Shown here: positions 36,470 through 49,711 of the stretch, one piece after another | Position numbering within the stretch: the stretch's first letter is position 1 | Layout of the letters: every line of letters begins with the position of its first letter | Origin: Sipunculus nudus | Lineage: Eukaryota > Annelida > Sipuncula > Golfingiida > Sipunculidae | Assembly: GCA_026874595.1 (NCBI GenBank) | Contig: CM049320.1 | Location: 50,788,714 to 50,852,713 of the forward strand | Direction of reading: 5' to 3' | DNA: 64,000 bases | Translations under genes and position numbers: made by a program | Notes under the pieces: model-generated | Database searches by the model: none | The model's input: only the letters and a program-made list of their open reading frames with translations | Told to the model about the DNA's origin: nothing

Positions 36470-37240
36470 TTTTAGCGAAGTTGACTATAATCATCTGAGC
36501 TATAGTCATGGTCCTTTGTCAGCTGCTGGTCCGGCTACCCATCCAGTCGTCCATTAACAGGGTACGTTTTGGAACCGTTGGAGCAATGAATCCCAAATTT
36601 GGCATATCCCCATATAGATGTCCCCAAAAGCTCTTACCATACCTAAATATGGGTCACCAGGACTTGATACCTTTGAGATATTAAGGAAAATCTTAATTTT
36701 CCTAGTTACACTTCAAGACTGCCTAATATCAAAACCACTGAACCCTGATCATTTTAATATGCATATTTCTCTACACATTTGCTGTGTACTTGCCAGAAAT
36801 TAGTTCATTATTGCTAATTTTTAGCTCAGCTGACTATAAGTCATCTGAGCTATAGTCGTGGTCCTTTGTCCGTTGGCTGTCCATCCGTCCGTCCGTTAAA
36901 CTGGCACATTTTGAAACCGTCGGACCTACCAATCTGAAATTCGGCATACTGTTAGATGTCCCCAAAATCTCCTACCAAGCCTAAAATTGGGTCAGAATGA
37001 CTTCGTTTTTTCCAGATATTAAGGAAAAATTCCAAATTACCAATAAAAATCTATTATTGCATTTCAGGACTACCTAATACCAAAACCACTTATCTGTTTT
37101 TCTTAATATTTACCAGAAGTAATCTCTTATATATTTCCTATATACATGCCAGAAATTAAGTCTGTTAAGTATAATTTCATTAAGTTATGGGCCCATACAT
37201 AATGGACTTTGTAAAAAAAAAGGAAAAATATTTACTCACT
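36470..37240 (+). mobile_element. AGCTCAG family, two starts in tandem
   Basis: Starts at about 36,473 and 36,824 (TTTTAGCTCAGCTGACTATA), each followed by GTCATCTGAGCTATAGTC, GTCCTTTGTC, TTAACAGGG/TTAAACTGG and CCCAAAA.CTC.TACCA modules. Confidence 0.7.
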
Positions 37241-39820
37241 TAACATTAAAAATTTTGAAACTAGAGACTATTTTCCCAAGTATATTACTTTGTTTAATTA
37301 AGATTAAATTGTTTACCCAAAATTAGATCTGAATTTTGTAATTTTTTTAAGTTATTAACATAAAAATAAAATCCGTACCTTAAATTTTGCCCAACTTTGA
37401 TGATGGCACTTTTTTTCCTGTAGGTATTATTGATTTAATTTTCAAAGCATGTAAACATAAGTATTTAATTTGTTTAAATCTGAAATTTGAATATAAAAGT
37501 TTGAAAATTAGGATAGTTATTGCTTTTTTCTTGAGGCTTCATTGCTTTGTCCAGATGCAGGGTCCCACTCTAGATCACTGGAAGTCAGCTATGTCAGGGT
37601 TTCTGATTTGTTTCAGTCACTGGAGGAGATACCCTGCTGTAACAGGTGTACAGTTATTCTCATATCACCACCCCAATCCCCCCCCCCCCCCCCCACACAA
37701 CCCAACCCACCAAGTGTTATGCGCTAATTGTTATTGTTTTCACTGTATCTCCTTAATTGTAATGCTGTTTCCACTCCATTATACAACTTTAATATACTCC
37801 AATAAAACTTTCCTTGAAAAATGGTTTAATATCGCACAGAAATGATCATAGGGTAATGCTTTCTGAAGTTTGTTCAAATGGTCTCAGTTCAGTGACTTTT
37901 GGCTGAGTTATGGGAAGCTGAATTTAGTCATTTGCCATAACAGCCCATTTTAGCTCAGTTGCTACAAAGATCTTCTTCTCAAAAAACCACTCGGCCAAAT
38001 TCTTTAATCTCACACATTAATTATCCTTAGATGTTGATAATTCAAGTTTGTTCAAATGGTTTTGGTTCAGTGATTTTTGGTTGAGTTATTGGAAGCTTAA
38101 CTTAGCCATTTTGCTTTATTTTCCCATATGAGTTATAAACCTGCAAAAGGTTTTTTGACTGACGCCACTGAGGCCAATTTGTTTAATATTTTACAAGAAT
38201 AATCCCCTGAATAACTCTTATAATAATTGTCTTTTAGGGTTCCAAAGAATGAATTTTGGCTGAATAATAAAGATTGAATTGAGTCATTTTACTATATGTT
38301 AGCTGTGTGAAGCAGATACACCTAGCCTGGAACCAGTTTATCAGCATCCGTCACATGACTCCAGACATTTAGATTTCAGGTTATCTTTGGTTAATATTGA
38401 CAAGAATGTTTTTTAAAAACTTTTAAAAAATGTAAATTTATGATTTTATATATTCTTCATGCCAGGTAATGTTTACAATCACAGGTATACGTTAACCCAT
38501 ACTATTTCAAAAACGACTGGAGCTAGCATCATGAAATTTAATGCAAAAAATTTGCCATCTGAAAAAAATCTGCATTTTCTTAGATATTATAGAGAAAAAG
38601 CTGAAAAAATTTTAAAAATCTTCTCCTCTAAAACGACCAAGCCAATTTGTTCAATATTTCATAGAAATTATCTTTTATACCATATCTCTCAAGTTTGTTC
38701 AAATGGTTCAAGTTCTGTGAATTTTGGCTGAATTACAGGAAGTTGAACCTAGTCATCTGTCCAAAAAAGCATACTAAAATGACAATCTCAGAAATGGCCA
38801 GAGCTATCATTACCAAAATTTATGCCAGTGTTGGTCACATGAGTCATATATGAAATTCAGGTATTGGTTGCACCACCTGCATTGACATTTTTTTGTACAG
38901 GGGTCATTGGTCATCTGTATATCAACCCATAATTTCTCAGGAATTGCAGGAGCTACCATCCCCAGATTTTATGCAATTATCTGTCACATATCAAATGCTG
39001 TGGGATTTAGCTTATGTTTTTTGCTATCTGCATTTACTTAGGTTTTATAGGGGAAAAACTGAAAAACCTTTAAAAGTCTTCTTGTAAACGGTCCAACCAA
39101 ATTGTTCAATATTTTACAGAATGATCCCAGAGGCAAGCACTCTCAAGTTTGTTCAAATGATTTGCATTTGATGAATTTTAGTGGAGTTAAATGAATTTGA
39201 ACGGTCATTTCGCCAATAAGCATACAGACATAGTTATCTCAGAAATGACAGAAGCTAGCATTACAAATTATTGTGCAAATGTTGGTCACATGACTCATAT
39301 TTGAAGTTGCAGATTTTGATGTGCCACCTACAATGACCTATTTTTTGTGGGCAAAAACCTCATAATTTTAGCCTCTTTCAGCTTAAAATGTTTATGATGA
39401 AAGTGTCAAGTTGAATCGTTCAATTTTTCCAAAGAATTATTGTAGGAAATGGTTCTTTCAATCATATCAGAAAATCTTAAGTTGGTCTTATGGCCATTAT
39501 TATGTATAACTCAAACTTAGGACTGCAAAACTGTTCTTCTACAAAATTATTGTTTCAACTTCTGTTACATGGCACAAAAATTATTCTTAGGTGGCCTTAG
39601 TTAAAATTTACTTGAATGATTTTTGGCAGAATTATTGGACCTTTAACAATGAAAGAACTGAATCTTTTATTTTTCTAGATATTTTGATAAAAAGTTTATG
39701 AATATTTCAGCTTGAAAAAAAAGCCAAAGTCTCTCAGTATGTGTAAACAGATTTGCCAACAGGCAACGATTGTTTCTTTATATTTACATAGGTTAAGAAT
39801 CTGCAAACTGTTTCAGATTT
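37241..39820 (+). repeat. Diverged repeat modules, likely continuation of the AGCTCAG element
   Basis: The module TCTCAAGTTTGTTCAAATGG, then TTCAGTGATTTTTGGCTGAG with a TGGAAG/CAGGAAGTTGAA end, recurs near 37,865, 38,040, 38,690 and 39,145, and again at 47,535. Associated AAATTTGTTTAATATTTTAC and TTGGTCACATGACTCAT motifs also repeat. Contains a poly-C run at 37,679-37,694. No gene recognised. Confidence 0.6.
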
Positions 39821-39824
39821 GGCA

Positions 39825-40145
39825 ATAGATCAAGAGTTCATTCAGTGCAGCCAGATATAGGTCAAGAGTTCAGTCAGTGCAGCCAAGTACAAGGCTTGTG
39901 ATCCCCTCATGGGTGACATGTGAACACCTCATGGGCACCATTTGATCACCTCATGGGTGTCATGCCCCTCAGGGCTGCATGTGGAGCTAATCTATTTATA
40001 GCTTTGGCAGACTGCCAACTGTATCAGATTAGGCAACAGGTCAAGAGTTCACTCAGTGCAGCCAGGTACAGGTCAAAAGTTCACCCAGTCTAGCCAGGTG
40101 CAGGTCATGAGTTCACTAAGTGCAGTAGCCTGAGCTAGCAAATTT
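39825..40145 (+). repeat. Degenerate CAGGTCAAGAGTTCA minisatellite with CCTCATGGGT sub-array
   Basis: Units of about 30-32 bases (AGGTCAAGAGTTCA, then TCAGTGCAGCCA) occur at 39,827-39,890 and 40,037-40,130. Between them is a short array of ATCACCTCATGGGTGTCATG units (39,900-39,970). Confidence 0.65.
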
Positions 40146-43100
40146 GTCACAGTTCACTCGGGGCAACTGCCTTCAAAATGTTTAGTACCTGCATTGTTCA
40201 TATACATGGGAAGTCATGGTCCAGCATTGAAGCATTATACCTGGTGTATTTCCCAATGCACAGGTTCGCATTAGGCCTGTAGGCCTTGTTAAATATTAAA
40301 TAATTATGAAAGAACTTTTTATCCTGTCAGCATTTTTTAATTAAGTGAAAATCCTATATACATATACACTATAACAATACAGATATTTTAAAAATACTGG
40401 AAATATATTTACTCACTTAACATGATAATTCCTTAAGGTTGAGACTTTATTCAGGAAAATAACTTCATTTAATCACTTAGGGTTAAATTAAATATAATAC
40501 CTAAATTATATCTGAATTTTGTCAGTTGTTCAAATTTTTGGTAACATTATAAAATCAGTACCTTAAATTTTGCCAAATTTTGACCAAGGCATGTTTTCTC
40601 CCTGTTAGTGCTGTGGATAAAATTTTCACATGGCATTTTTACATAAGCATTTCATCTGTTAAAATCTGAAATTGGAAACCAGTTTATCCAAAACTGAAGA
40701 TTTTATTGAAGTTTATAAGCACCATGTCAAGTATTGTTCACATCAGGTGAGCTAGCACTCAGCTCCCCAGACTTTTATGTAAATCATATCATTTCTATCC
40801 AGCTCCCTCTTTCTGGGTGAGCTTGGTCAGGCTGTCTGCAGTAACTGTGACAGAGAGCTTCTCTCTCTCCTCCCCATTTTGTTGACAGACCTGTACAATA
40901 AACAAGGCTAGACAACCAGAAGTCAATGGCCTACCAGATAGACTCTGACCACAGATAACTATAAAATGCCATAAAGAAAACAAAGGGGAAGAAAATGAGT
41001 CATATCTTGTAAAAATTGGACCAATATTGACACAGTTATAATGAAAATCAAAATTTTACATGTTTTCATGAACTTTACCTTGAACTTTGACCTATTTAAA
41101 AAATACACATACAGCTTCAAGAAATTGTACTGATAAATGATAGGTGAAAGTAAGAAAGTGACTCCTGGTAAACTGTGGCCTGCTGAATGCTATATAACAG
41201 AGGCAAGAACCAGCAGATTGGGGACATCTTACAAACAGACAGACATATTGACAAAAGGACATAAAGTCGAGACCAGTTGACTAGACTAAGTTATGCAGAG
41301 GATAAAGATGAAAAATATCAGCCCTGTTTTGTGAAGATAGGACCAGAATTGACAAAATTATGAGGAAAATAACATTTTGAGGTGTTTTAAAGTGACAGAC
41401 ATAGTGACAAAGTAAAACAAAGTTGAGACTTTATGCTCAATTAAGTTATGAAGAAGATACAGAGGAAGAAAATAAGCTATAGTTTATGTAATAAAGAATT
41501 ATAGTTTTGATGTTTTTCTATGACCTTGTCTTTTACCTTTAACCTATGTTAACCAGAAACAATCAACCCTGCAAGTTTCAGATCTATTGCTAAAAAATTG
41601 TAGCCAGGAGAGTTTTGACAAACAAACATACAAACAAACACCCACAAACAGACATACGCAACTGACCAACATGCTTGATGAAATCAAAGATTTCCAGCAA
41701 GCAATAAATCTTATCATTTCACAATTTTTTTCATAAACCAGCAGTAACCAGACTGCTCCCACCCACCCTTTCAATAAATGGGATTAATAAATAAGACAAA
41801 TCTAATAATTTCAGTGTTTGATTCATTTTTTCAGACTTGAACAATTTCAATTTAAAAAAAGACCCAGGATTTAAGTCTTAATATTCAATTGTATTAAATA
41901 TAAGGTTCTCATGTAAGTGCTCATTGACATGTTTAAAGATTTAATACAATATAAATAATTTGTAGCATTTCATTTATATCTCTTACAGTTGGCTGGACTT
42001 AGGGAAGACATAGTTAATCAGGAATATTGGGCAAACTTTCATGGTTTAAATTTTTGTTTATATGGACATATATTTAACTATTTTAACCTAATTTCATTTG
42101 CACTTTTTTAGTTTATGAAATGTGGTATTCCATGTAACACCCAGGCCCAATTTTCCTTCTTGCATCATTAAATGGTTTCAGGCCAAAAGTTTCATTAATT
42201 GCTCAGTCCAAAAGTGATATATATCTAATTTGTGTTCATTTTTTATACTTTTACAGCATTTTATTTAAGTTTATAAATTAATCTTTATTATATTATAATT
42301 TGGCTCATGTCCATTATTCTGTAATTTAAAGGTTTCAATTTAGCAGGGCCTTTTCCTTGTAGCCTTTAAAATGATAAAATATATAAAAAAGCCAAAAGAA
42401 ATTAGTATATTTTGCATTTGCTAAAATTTTCAAAAATTCAGCTGAGTAATGTGACCCATTGGTCCCTTGTTGTAAGATTGTTACATGAAGTGTCCCAAAA
42501 GAATCCTCTCAGTTTGCTTTATTCATATAAGATTAATACTCAAATAATTATTACATGACAAAGGTACTTGTAAGATTTGTTTTCCCATTTTTTCTGTAAT
42601 ATTTCTTATTTACCCAATGTTATCAGTGTTTCTATCAAAGCAGAGAAAAGTCATGGATTGCCTAACAAGTTAGGGAAATGTGATAATAAGGGAAGTCAGG
42701 GAAGAGTCATTATGTGGCTGATGTGACAGGACATATAATGGTATACTCATATCTGTCCATGCTTCTGCCTGTAAAAGCAGTCCACCTTCTGAAAAAAAAA
42801 TATTTCTGGCTTCCTATATGTATAATTAAGGATCCTTTGGTAATGTTGGTTGTGAAAAGTTCTTTTAAAGCCTTCATGAAGGATGAATGAACTTGACTAT
42901 CGTCAACGTTATTGTTAACACAGCTAAGTTGTGAAAAAACATGTAACCTCTGGTGGTAGGTTGCACATATGGGGAGGGACAAAGGTCATTTACTGCAAAA
43001 CACTGTAGCATAGCTGTGGCTTATCTGATTAACTGCCAGCTAGATGCCTTTTTTATTATATTTTGATTTTTTTGGGTATGCTTCCACATGTTGTAAACAT

Positions 43101-43160
43101 GTTGATATAAACAAAACATGCAGCCTGTGTGCAGTTATATTGACTTCTTCTGGCATATTT
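40146..43160. other. No gene recognised; old repeat sequence
   Basis: An AGCTCAG-type end motif (CAGCTGAGTAATGTGACCCATTGGTCCCTTGTT) lies at 42,438-42,472, so much of this interval is probably element-derived. Clusters of ACAAACAGACAGACAT occur near 41,235 and 41,625. Confidence 0.45.
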
Positions 43161-43162
43161 TT

Positions 43163-45777
43163 AGCTAAGCTGACTTTCAGTCATGCTGTGCTATAGAGAT
43201 GGTTCTTTGTCCATTATCCTTCTGTCTGTTTATCAGGCTGGCCGGTCCTTCAGCCAGTAGCAGGGCACAAATCTTATCCGTAAGGGCAAGAATCATGAAC
43301 CCTATGTAGTCTTAGAGGTTCTTAAAAGATCTATTGCAAACATGAAATTAGGCCACTGTGACCTATATTCTTCGAGTTATTGGGTGTATTTTCACCCTCC
43401 AGAATTAATTCTTTTAGCCAAAATTTTCATCCCAAACTTTCCATCTTTCACAAATGGCTCACCTACCAACAGGGGAAGAACCATATTTTTTAGGCCACAA
43501 GGTTAAAGGTCAAGGTCACAGAACCCACTTCTTTGAAAGCTTGTTGATGCATTTTGAAGGGACATTATCAGGAGCAATATTATGCCTTTTCTTTCACACT
43601 TTCAGGTCAGTTTTGCTTTACACAAAAGTTACTCAGCAAAACCATCTCAGTACCTTGCATATGGCTTTTTTGGGCTCTACATGTTTATAAACACAGTCTA
43701 CGTGTCTGTTTACCATAACATGGCCACATGAACAGAAGTCCAACTGTGAGCCATAAGATGCAGTTTTTCAGACAGAGGGAACATGTTTAACTATTTTTTG
43801 GCAAGTCAGTCTGGGATCTCCTGATTTAAGGAATTTCTTACAGCATCAATACAAGACATATTATGTAATACATTCAACAGCTTTCTTGCCCTCCTGTGAA
43901 CACCTCAGTCTAAACTGTTAATTAATTAGTTTTATCTGTGCCTGTCACTTTAAGAGTTAACCCAGTCAAATGTATGAATGTGCTTATTAATGAATTCTCT
44001 GTGAACACTTATCAAAGGGCTGACAGTTAAATAATAAACTGAATTGTAATTAGAAAGTTATCCTGCACAGAAGTCTACTAAATACCTGTTTCATTCCATA
44101 GGAGTGATCACCTTATAATATCTAATGAAAATTGGTAAAATATAATGATTTGACCTTTTAATTTTAAAATTATTACTCTGGTGATAATTTTAAAATTAAA
44201 AGGTCAAATTCACAGCCCCAACTTCTTGGGTGGAGTCTTTTAAAGGCAAACTTTTCAACCCATACCTTCCATCTGTTATATATGGCTTACCTACCAAAAG
44301 GGGAAGAACCCTATTAATGATGAGTTAAAAAGGTTAGAGGTCAAGGTCACACTACTAAATAGTTCCAAATGCTTATGAACATATTTCAAGCTAAACTTTT
44401 CATCCCAAAACTTCAGTCTTTCACATATGCCCCATCTATGCTGCCATCTATGCATCACTCAGTTTGATTCAAACTTCATATTAATGGGTCTTTTTGTTTG
44501 AAGAAATAAATTATTGATATTTGTTGGTCAGCTGGTCAGGAGGTTTAAGGTTGCAGGTAAAAGTTGTTCACACAGTGGTTGCCAAATGATTACTCCAGTT
44601 TTAAGTTCTTAGAAGTACCCATCACTCTAGAAAGAATCCAAAGATGTGGGCAAAAGGCCAAGGTCATAGGTCAGGGATGTTCACAATAAATACTTATTTT
44701 GTAGACCATCTCTATTTTTCTTGTATATACCATTGTACTCCAACTAGTACATCTCACTGTGGGCCATAATTGTGAGCGTCACTTGTGATGTAGGACTCGA
44801 TCCCTTAGTATCAGCCCACTGAATGATAAGAACATCATTAGTGCATAAAAAATACACTCTGTTGCACAAGGTAGGAGTTAAGACCAAGAGTAGTGTATTA
44901 AGGTTTAGCTACTGATTTACCAGATGATGGGAACATTTTGCAGTTATTTTATGGAATCATAGCAATAAAATTAGTGTCCTAGAAATCTAAATATTTTTTA
45001 TACAAATCATCAGATATCCAAGCAAGTGTTTGTTCTGATAATTTTTGGGTTTGTACCTGGATTTTGGACATGGGTTTATTTGTTTTACAAGACTCTTAGT
45101 GATGCTTTCTGCATTTATTTTCTTTCAGGTTTTGCAGTTTACCTACCCTGCAGACCCGACTAAAAAGCAAGGTGATAATTAAAGAAAATATTGGTCTTGC
45201 ACTTTTTGCCTTTGCATGTCCATAAATTTGATATGAGAGCTCTCCAACCTTATCATGCTACTGAATTGTTTTGGACATTCATTATTGTAACATTCTGTGG
45301 AACAATTGCCACAAGTTTGGTCTCATATTATAGGATATGTGATATCAATTTTGTTACCATGCAGTGCAGTTTCTGTGACTTTTTTTAATGTTTGGTCCCT
45401 TTTAGATGATGTTTGTTGTGGGATTTCACCCCTGTCAGAAATCCAATATGGCCTTATCCAATATCCTTGATTTTTTTGCTATAAATGTTGATCTTATATT
45501 TAGCCTGTGTGGTGTTCCTTTTGAGACTGACAAGTATCAAGCAAGCTATAGGATTAGTTCCTGTCAGCTCAACAACCATACATTTTGCCTCAGACCATCA
45601 AGTCACTATGTTTTAACCAGACATATATGTGATATATTTTTCTGTCATCTTAGAATGTTTCAACAAAATTTGCTTATAGGTTCTTCAAAATTTTGACTGG
45701 AAGTTGTGAATTTCAGCGCATGATGTCGCAGGTCATGCTTGGCAGCTGAGTGTCATGACCCATTGGTCACTTGTTAT
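43163..45777 (+). mobile_element. AGCTCAG family element, start-to-end copy
   Basis: Start TTTTAGCTAAGCTGACTTTCAGTCATGC at 43,163; end CAGCTGAGTGTCATGACCCATTGGTCACTTGTT at about 45,747-45,777. The interior has repeated GGTTAAAGGTCAAGGTCACA modules (43,500, 44,332, 44,655) and CTACCAACAGGGGAAGAACC blocks (43,464, 44,290). No open frame of interest. Confidence 0.65.
44148..44209. repeat. Perfect 26-bp inverted repeat with 10-nt loop
   Basis: ATTTGACCTTTTAATTTTAA (first 20 of the arm, 44,148-44,173) is matched exactly by its reverse complement at 44,184-44,209. The arm itself contains the palindrome ATTTTAAAAT. Confidence 0.95.
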
Positions 45778-47725
45778 ACATGCTCCAAGGAATCAAGATA
45801 GGTGACTGGACCCCTTTAACTTTAAGTGTTGTGATAGCTTAGCAGGGATTTGATAGAAGATGGAAATGCACCACTTACCAAATAATTTCCCAAGTCCAAT
45901 AATAGGCAAAATCAACACATATTTAAGGGGTCTCTAGTCAACTTTGTGGTGTTGCAGTAATAACTGCACCATGGCAAGCACTTTCTACAGTGACAAAATG
46001 TGATGACTTATATTTCTAAGATTTGGGTTACCGGTAGTATGAAATGCCTAACAAGTTAGTGAATTCTTTGATAATTAGGGAAGTCTGGAGTTTTTATTAA
46101 ATGGCTATGTGATTGGATATATTAAAGTACATCCACATCTGTCCATTGATGGATTTAAAGGAGAGGCACAATATTGCTTCTGACTAATTGATTTTCTCAC
46201 CCAAATTCTAATACAGTTGAAATCTGCACATGACGTATTTATTGAATGATGTCAGCGGTCACAAGGAAACTTCATGGTGTAGCCACAGTAATTCAGTGCC
46301 CCCTTGTTTCACCGGGTGGGCTTTCACATCTGCAGTTTAAAATTCTTATATCTCCAAAATGCTGCCATCAACATATATTATATCATATTTCTGTATTATT
46401 GAGGCAAAATAATTTTTCCTGGTGCTGTGACCTTGACTAATGCCCTGGAGGTCTCTGTAGACTTTGGGCATCTTTTGTTCGTTAGCCTGATAGCACCAAG
46501 GGCTTTGATTGGACTTTGTTCTAATTAAGTGGAAGGCATTGACTGATGTGTCTCTAGAATTGACTAGCTTGTGGTTGGCCTTGACCCATATTTATGCAAT
46601 TTATTAGCACTTTGGTATTTTCACCTGTGACTGAATTTCATCAAAGAGTGGTTTTAGGTGTATCTTTTGCATACTGTCAAATATTCTTGTATATTCTTAG
46701 GTCACTCTGATATAATTTAGCCATAATGCTAGGTCATGAAGCATGCTTATATAAATGCTATTGACTCCATTATTATGCATTAGAATTGGATAGCATCAGG
46801 GGTTTTGATTGGATTTTGTTTTAATTTAGTTGAAGGCATTGACATGTTAGACTGATTAACCTTCGGTTGACCTCGCCCCTCATTCTGACCTAATTTTGAC
46901 ATAAAACCTCGTCAGACAGGATACCATTATCAATGTAATTGGTTCCTCTATTATTCATTAGAACTGGACCAAATGATGCATTCTTCATCAGTGTTTGTAA
47001 AAGTACCAATTTTACTCTTGCCTTTACTTTTGCTTTCAAGGTCAAGTCTTAGTAGAATTTGGACATCATTTGTTTGTCAACACAAAAGCACTGAGGGTTT
47101 TGATTGGATTTTTTAGGCGAATGTTGATATGAATTCCTGAAATTATGTGACCATGGGTGCTTCATAATACAGCTTTATCTAGTTTACTTTGTGACAAGCA
47201 CTGTCTACTAGAGCTGCACAATATTATCAATATTTCTATATACCATGATACAGTGATTTGCATAATGCATATGGCAGAACATATTTAGTTAACCTGTGAG
47301 CTTATACAATGGTTTGGCAGTTTCTGTCATCCGAACGTACTGGAACCAATACTGTCTCAAAAATGACAGGAGCTGGCTAGCATAACCAAATTTTATGCAA
47401 AATCAGTCATCTAAAAAACTTGATTTTGCTTATTTTTTTTATATTTACTTTTATTGGAAAAAAGCTAATAAAAACTGTCTAGACAAATTGTTTAATATAA
47501 ATTCAGAGAAATATTTCATGATACCATCTGTCAGGTTTGTTTGAATGGTTCCAGTTTTCTGATGAATACTGGCTGAGTTACAGGAAGCTGAACTTGGTAA
47601 TTTTGCCAAAAAAGATACTAAAATTACAACATCAGAAATAGCTTTTTTTACAATATTTTTATGCAAATGTTGGTCACATGAGTCATTTATGAAATTGAGG
47701 TGTTGGTGGTACCACATGCTTCAAG
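45778..47725. other. Repeat-derived, no gene recognised
   Basis: A block starting TTAGCCTGATAGCACCAAGG, followed by GCTTTGATTGGA (46,480), recurs at about 46,785 and 47,085, with spacing of about 300 bases. The 47,440-47,720 part matches modules in the 38-kb region. Confidence 0.5.
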
Positions 47726-47727
47726 CT

Positions 47728-49711
47728 TTTTTAGCTTGGTTGACTAAGTCAACTTGGGTATAAGAATGGCGCTATGTCCGTCGTCGGTGCAGGGATCCAG
47801 CCACCCAGCTCCAGTCGTCAGTTAGCAGGGTACAAATTGTAACTGCTGGTCCTTGAAACTTCTAAGTGAACATCCAGGGAGGTCAATAAAAAATCTCCCT
47901 GAAAACCTGAAATAAAGTCACTGTAACCTATATCCTCCGAGCTATAAGGCTTGAAAGTACACCCCAGAATAATCCTTAATTTGATACAAAATCCCAATAT
48001 CTTGATAATTAATGCATGGGTTGTTATGAATCTTGCCTTGAATATTGAGCATGACTAGTTAGGTCAGTTCCAGAAAAGAGGTGTTGCCACCTTTATTTTT
48101 AAGTGGCTAGGGCATATAGTTTTACCCATGTCAGTCATTCCGTCCTTCCATCATTCCAAAATCAAATAGTTGTAGGGACTTTTTTTCACAATGCCTGCAG
48201 ATATTGGCCTGAATTTTAGTGTGTGGGCAGATAATGACCAGTTACAGATCGAGTTCACGTTTCGCTTTTTGACCCAGTTGACCTACTTTTGACCGTTTTA
48301 CAGCTCCTGACCATAGAAAATTTCATTAAAAATATAAATTTTCATGACAATTAAACATGTACCAACTTTTTTCTGCATTGCCTGCAGATATTGGCCTGAT
48401 TTTTGGTGTTTTGGCAGATAATGACCAGTTAAAGATCGAGTTTAAGTTTCGTCTCAGTTGACCTACTTTTAACCATTTGACGGTGCCCTAACATAGAAAT
48501 TTTCATAAAAAAATATAAATTTTCATGGCAAGTGCACATGTACTGACTTTTTTTTGCAATGACTGCAGATACAGCCACATTTTTGGTGTGTGCATGGGCA
48601 GATAATGACCAGTTACAGATGGAGTTTGCGTTTCGTCCCGGTTGACCTACTTTTGATTGTTTTACGGCTCCTAAACATAGAAAATTTCATGAAAAATATA
48701 AATTTTCATGACAAATGTACATGTACAACCGTTTTTAGCCCTCAGCTAATGGGCTATTGTCATCACCCAAGCTGTCCTTCTGTCCATCTGTCTGTCTGTC
48801 CGTCCGGAGTCAGGCCCTCCTGCGTCTGTTAACTTTTAACTTTTGAGCAGGATATCTCTAAAGGATTCACTGTTGGAATTTTATTTCATCAGTGAAGATG
48901 TATATCAACAAAATCTTGGTCAAGTGCAAAGATGGGTGACCTTGACCTATTTTTCTTTGTTTTAGAGCTGATTATACAAAAACACTCAGAAGCTTAGATC
49001 TCAGGAACCATTGTGTGGATTTTCACAAAACTTACTATGATCATTTAAAATGATGGTCTGTGCGTGCTGCACAATTTTGGTGGCACCACCTACAATTTCT
49101 GATTTTTTAATGAATTTTTATCGGATTTCATCATATTTTTAAGATTTTAACCTTCCAGGTGGCTCAGTACTGTTGACCATTTGTCCATAGGTACCTATGT
49201 ACATGCCAGAAATTATGTCAATATTGTGTAATATGTAGACGTCAGGGGCATAAAAATAATGCACCTTGTCAAGACCGATCTTGTCAAGATATTATGTCAT
49301 ACTGTCACAAATTCATAAATCCCCTCATCAGTATAGTTAATCATAACCTTTTATCTGTCAAATTGAACTCTTGCAGTTTTCCATACACTATAGATCCTTC
49401 AACAAATAGCCTTATCATCATTATACCACTGCTTAGCATACTGTCATTGCATTCATATTTGCTCAAATAAATTGCTTTTTTCGACCCCTCCCAAATAAAT
49501 AAAAAATAAACCACTATATTTTACTCCATATTAATCCATCAGTCAGGTTATTTCATATATCATTTACTCACATATTACATTATATTCCTTTATAAAACCG
49601 AACATGACCATGATATTCTAATCTTTATCTACTCAATATAGTATCACAATGGTGATACATTTATAGTCCAATCAGGATCAGCTGAGCGCCGTGACCCATG
49701 GGTCCCTTTTT
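47728..49711 (+). mobile_element. AGCTCAG family element
   Basis: Diverged start TTTTTTAGCTTGGTTGACTA at 47,728, then GTCCGTCGTCGG and GTTAGCAGGGTACAAAT. The end CAGCTGAGCGCCGTGACCCATGGGTCCC lies at 49,679-49,707, with palindrome GACCCATGGGTC. It includes a poly-pyrimidine GTCCGTCC block (48,775-48,815), perhaps the start of a second copy. Confidence 0.6.
48175..48735 (+). repeat. Three tandem ~180-bp modules
   Basis: TGCCTGCAGATATTGGCCTG at 48,201 and 48,381 and a variant near 48,557, each followed by GATAATGACCAGTTACAGAT, CGTTTCG and GTTGACCTACTTTTGACC. Two further copies occur at about 50,165 and 50,345. Confidence 0.8.

Noticed and set aside
37387-37845. 152-codon frame at 37.4 kb
   Set aside because: Crosses a poly-C run and dispersed repeat modules; no domain, splice context or codon bias.
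45129-45171. Exon-like frame VLQFTYPADPTKKQ with AG/GT borders
   Set aside because: Lies inside an AGCTCAG-family element, is only 43 bases long and has no phase-matched partner.
48590-48832. 80-codon frame with CPSVHLSVCPSG repeats
   Set aside because: Arises from a GTCCGTCTGTC low-complexity tract at an element start.
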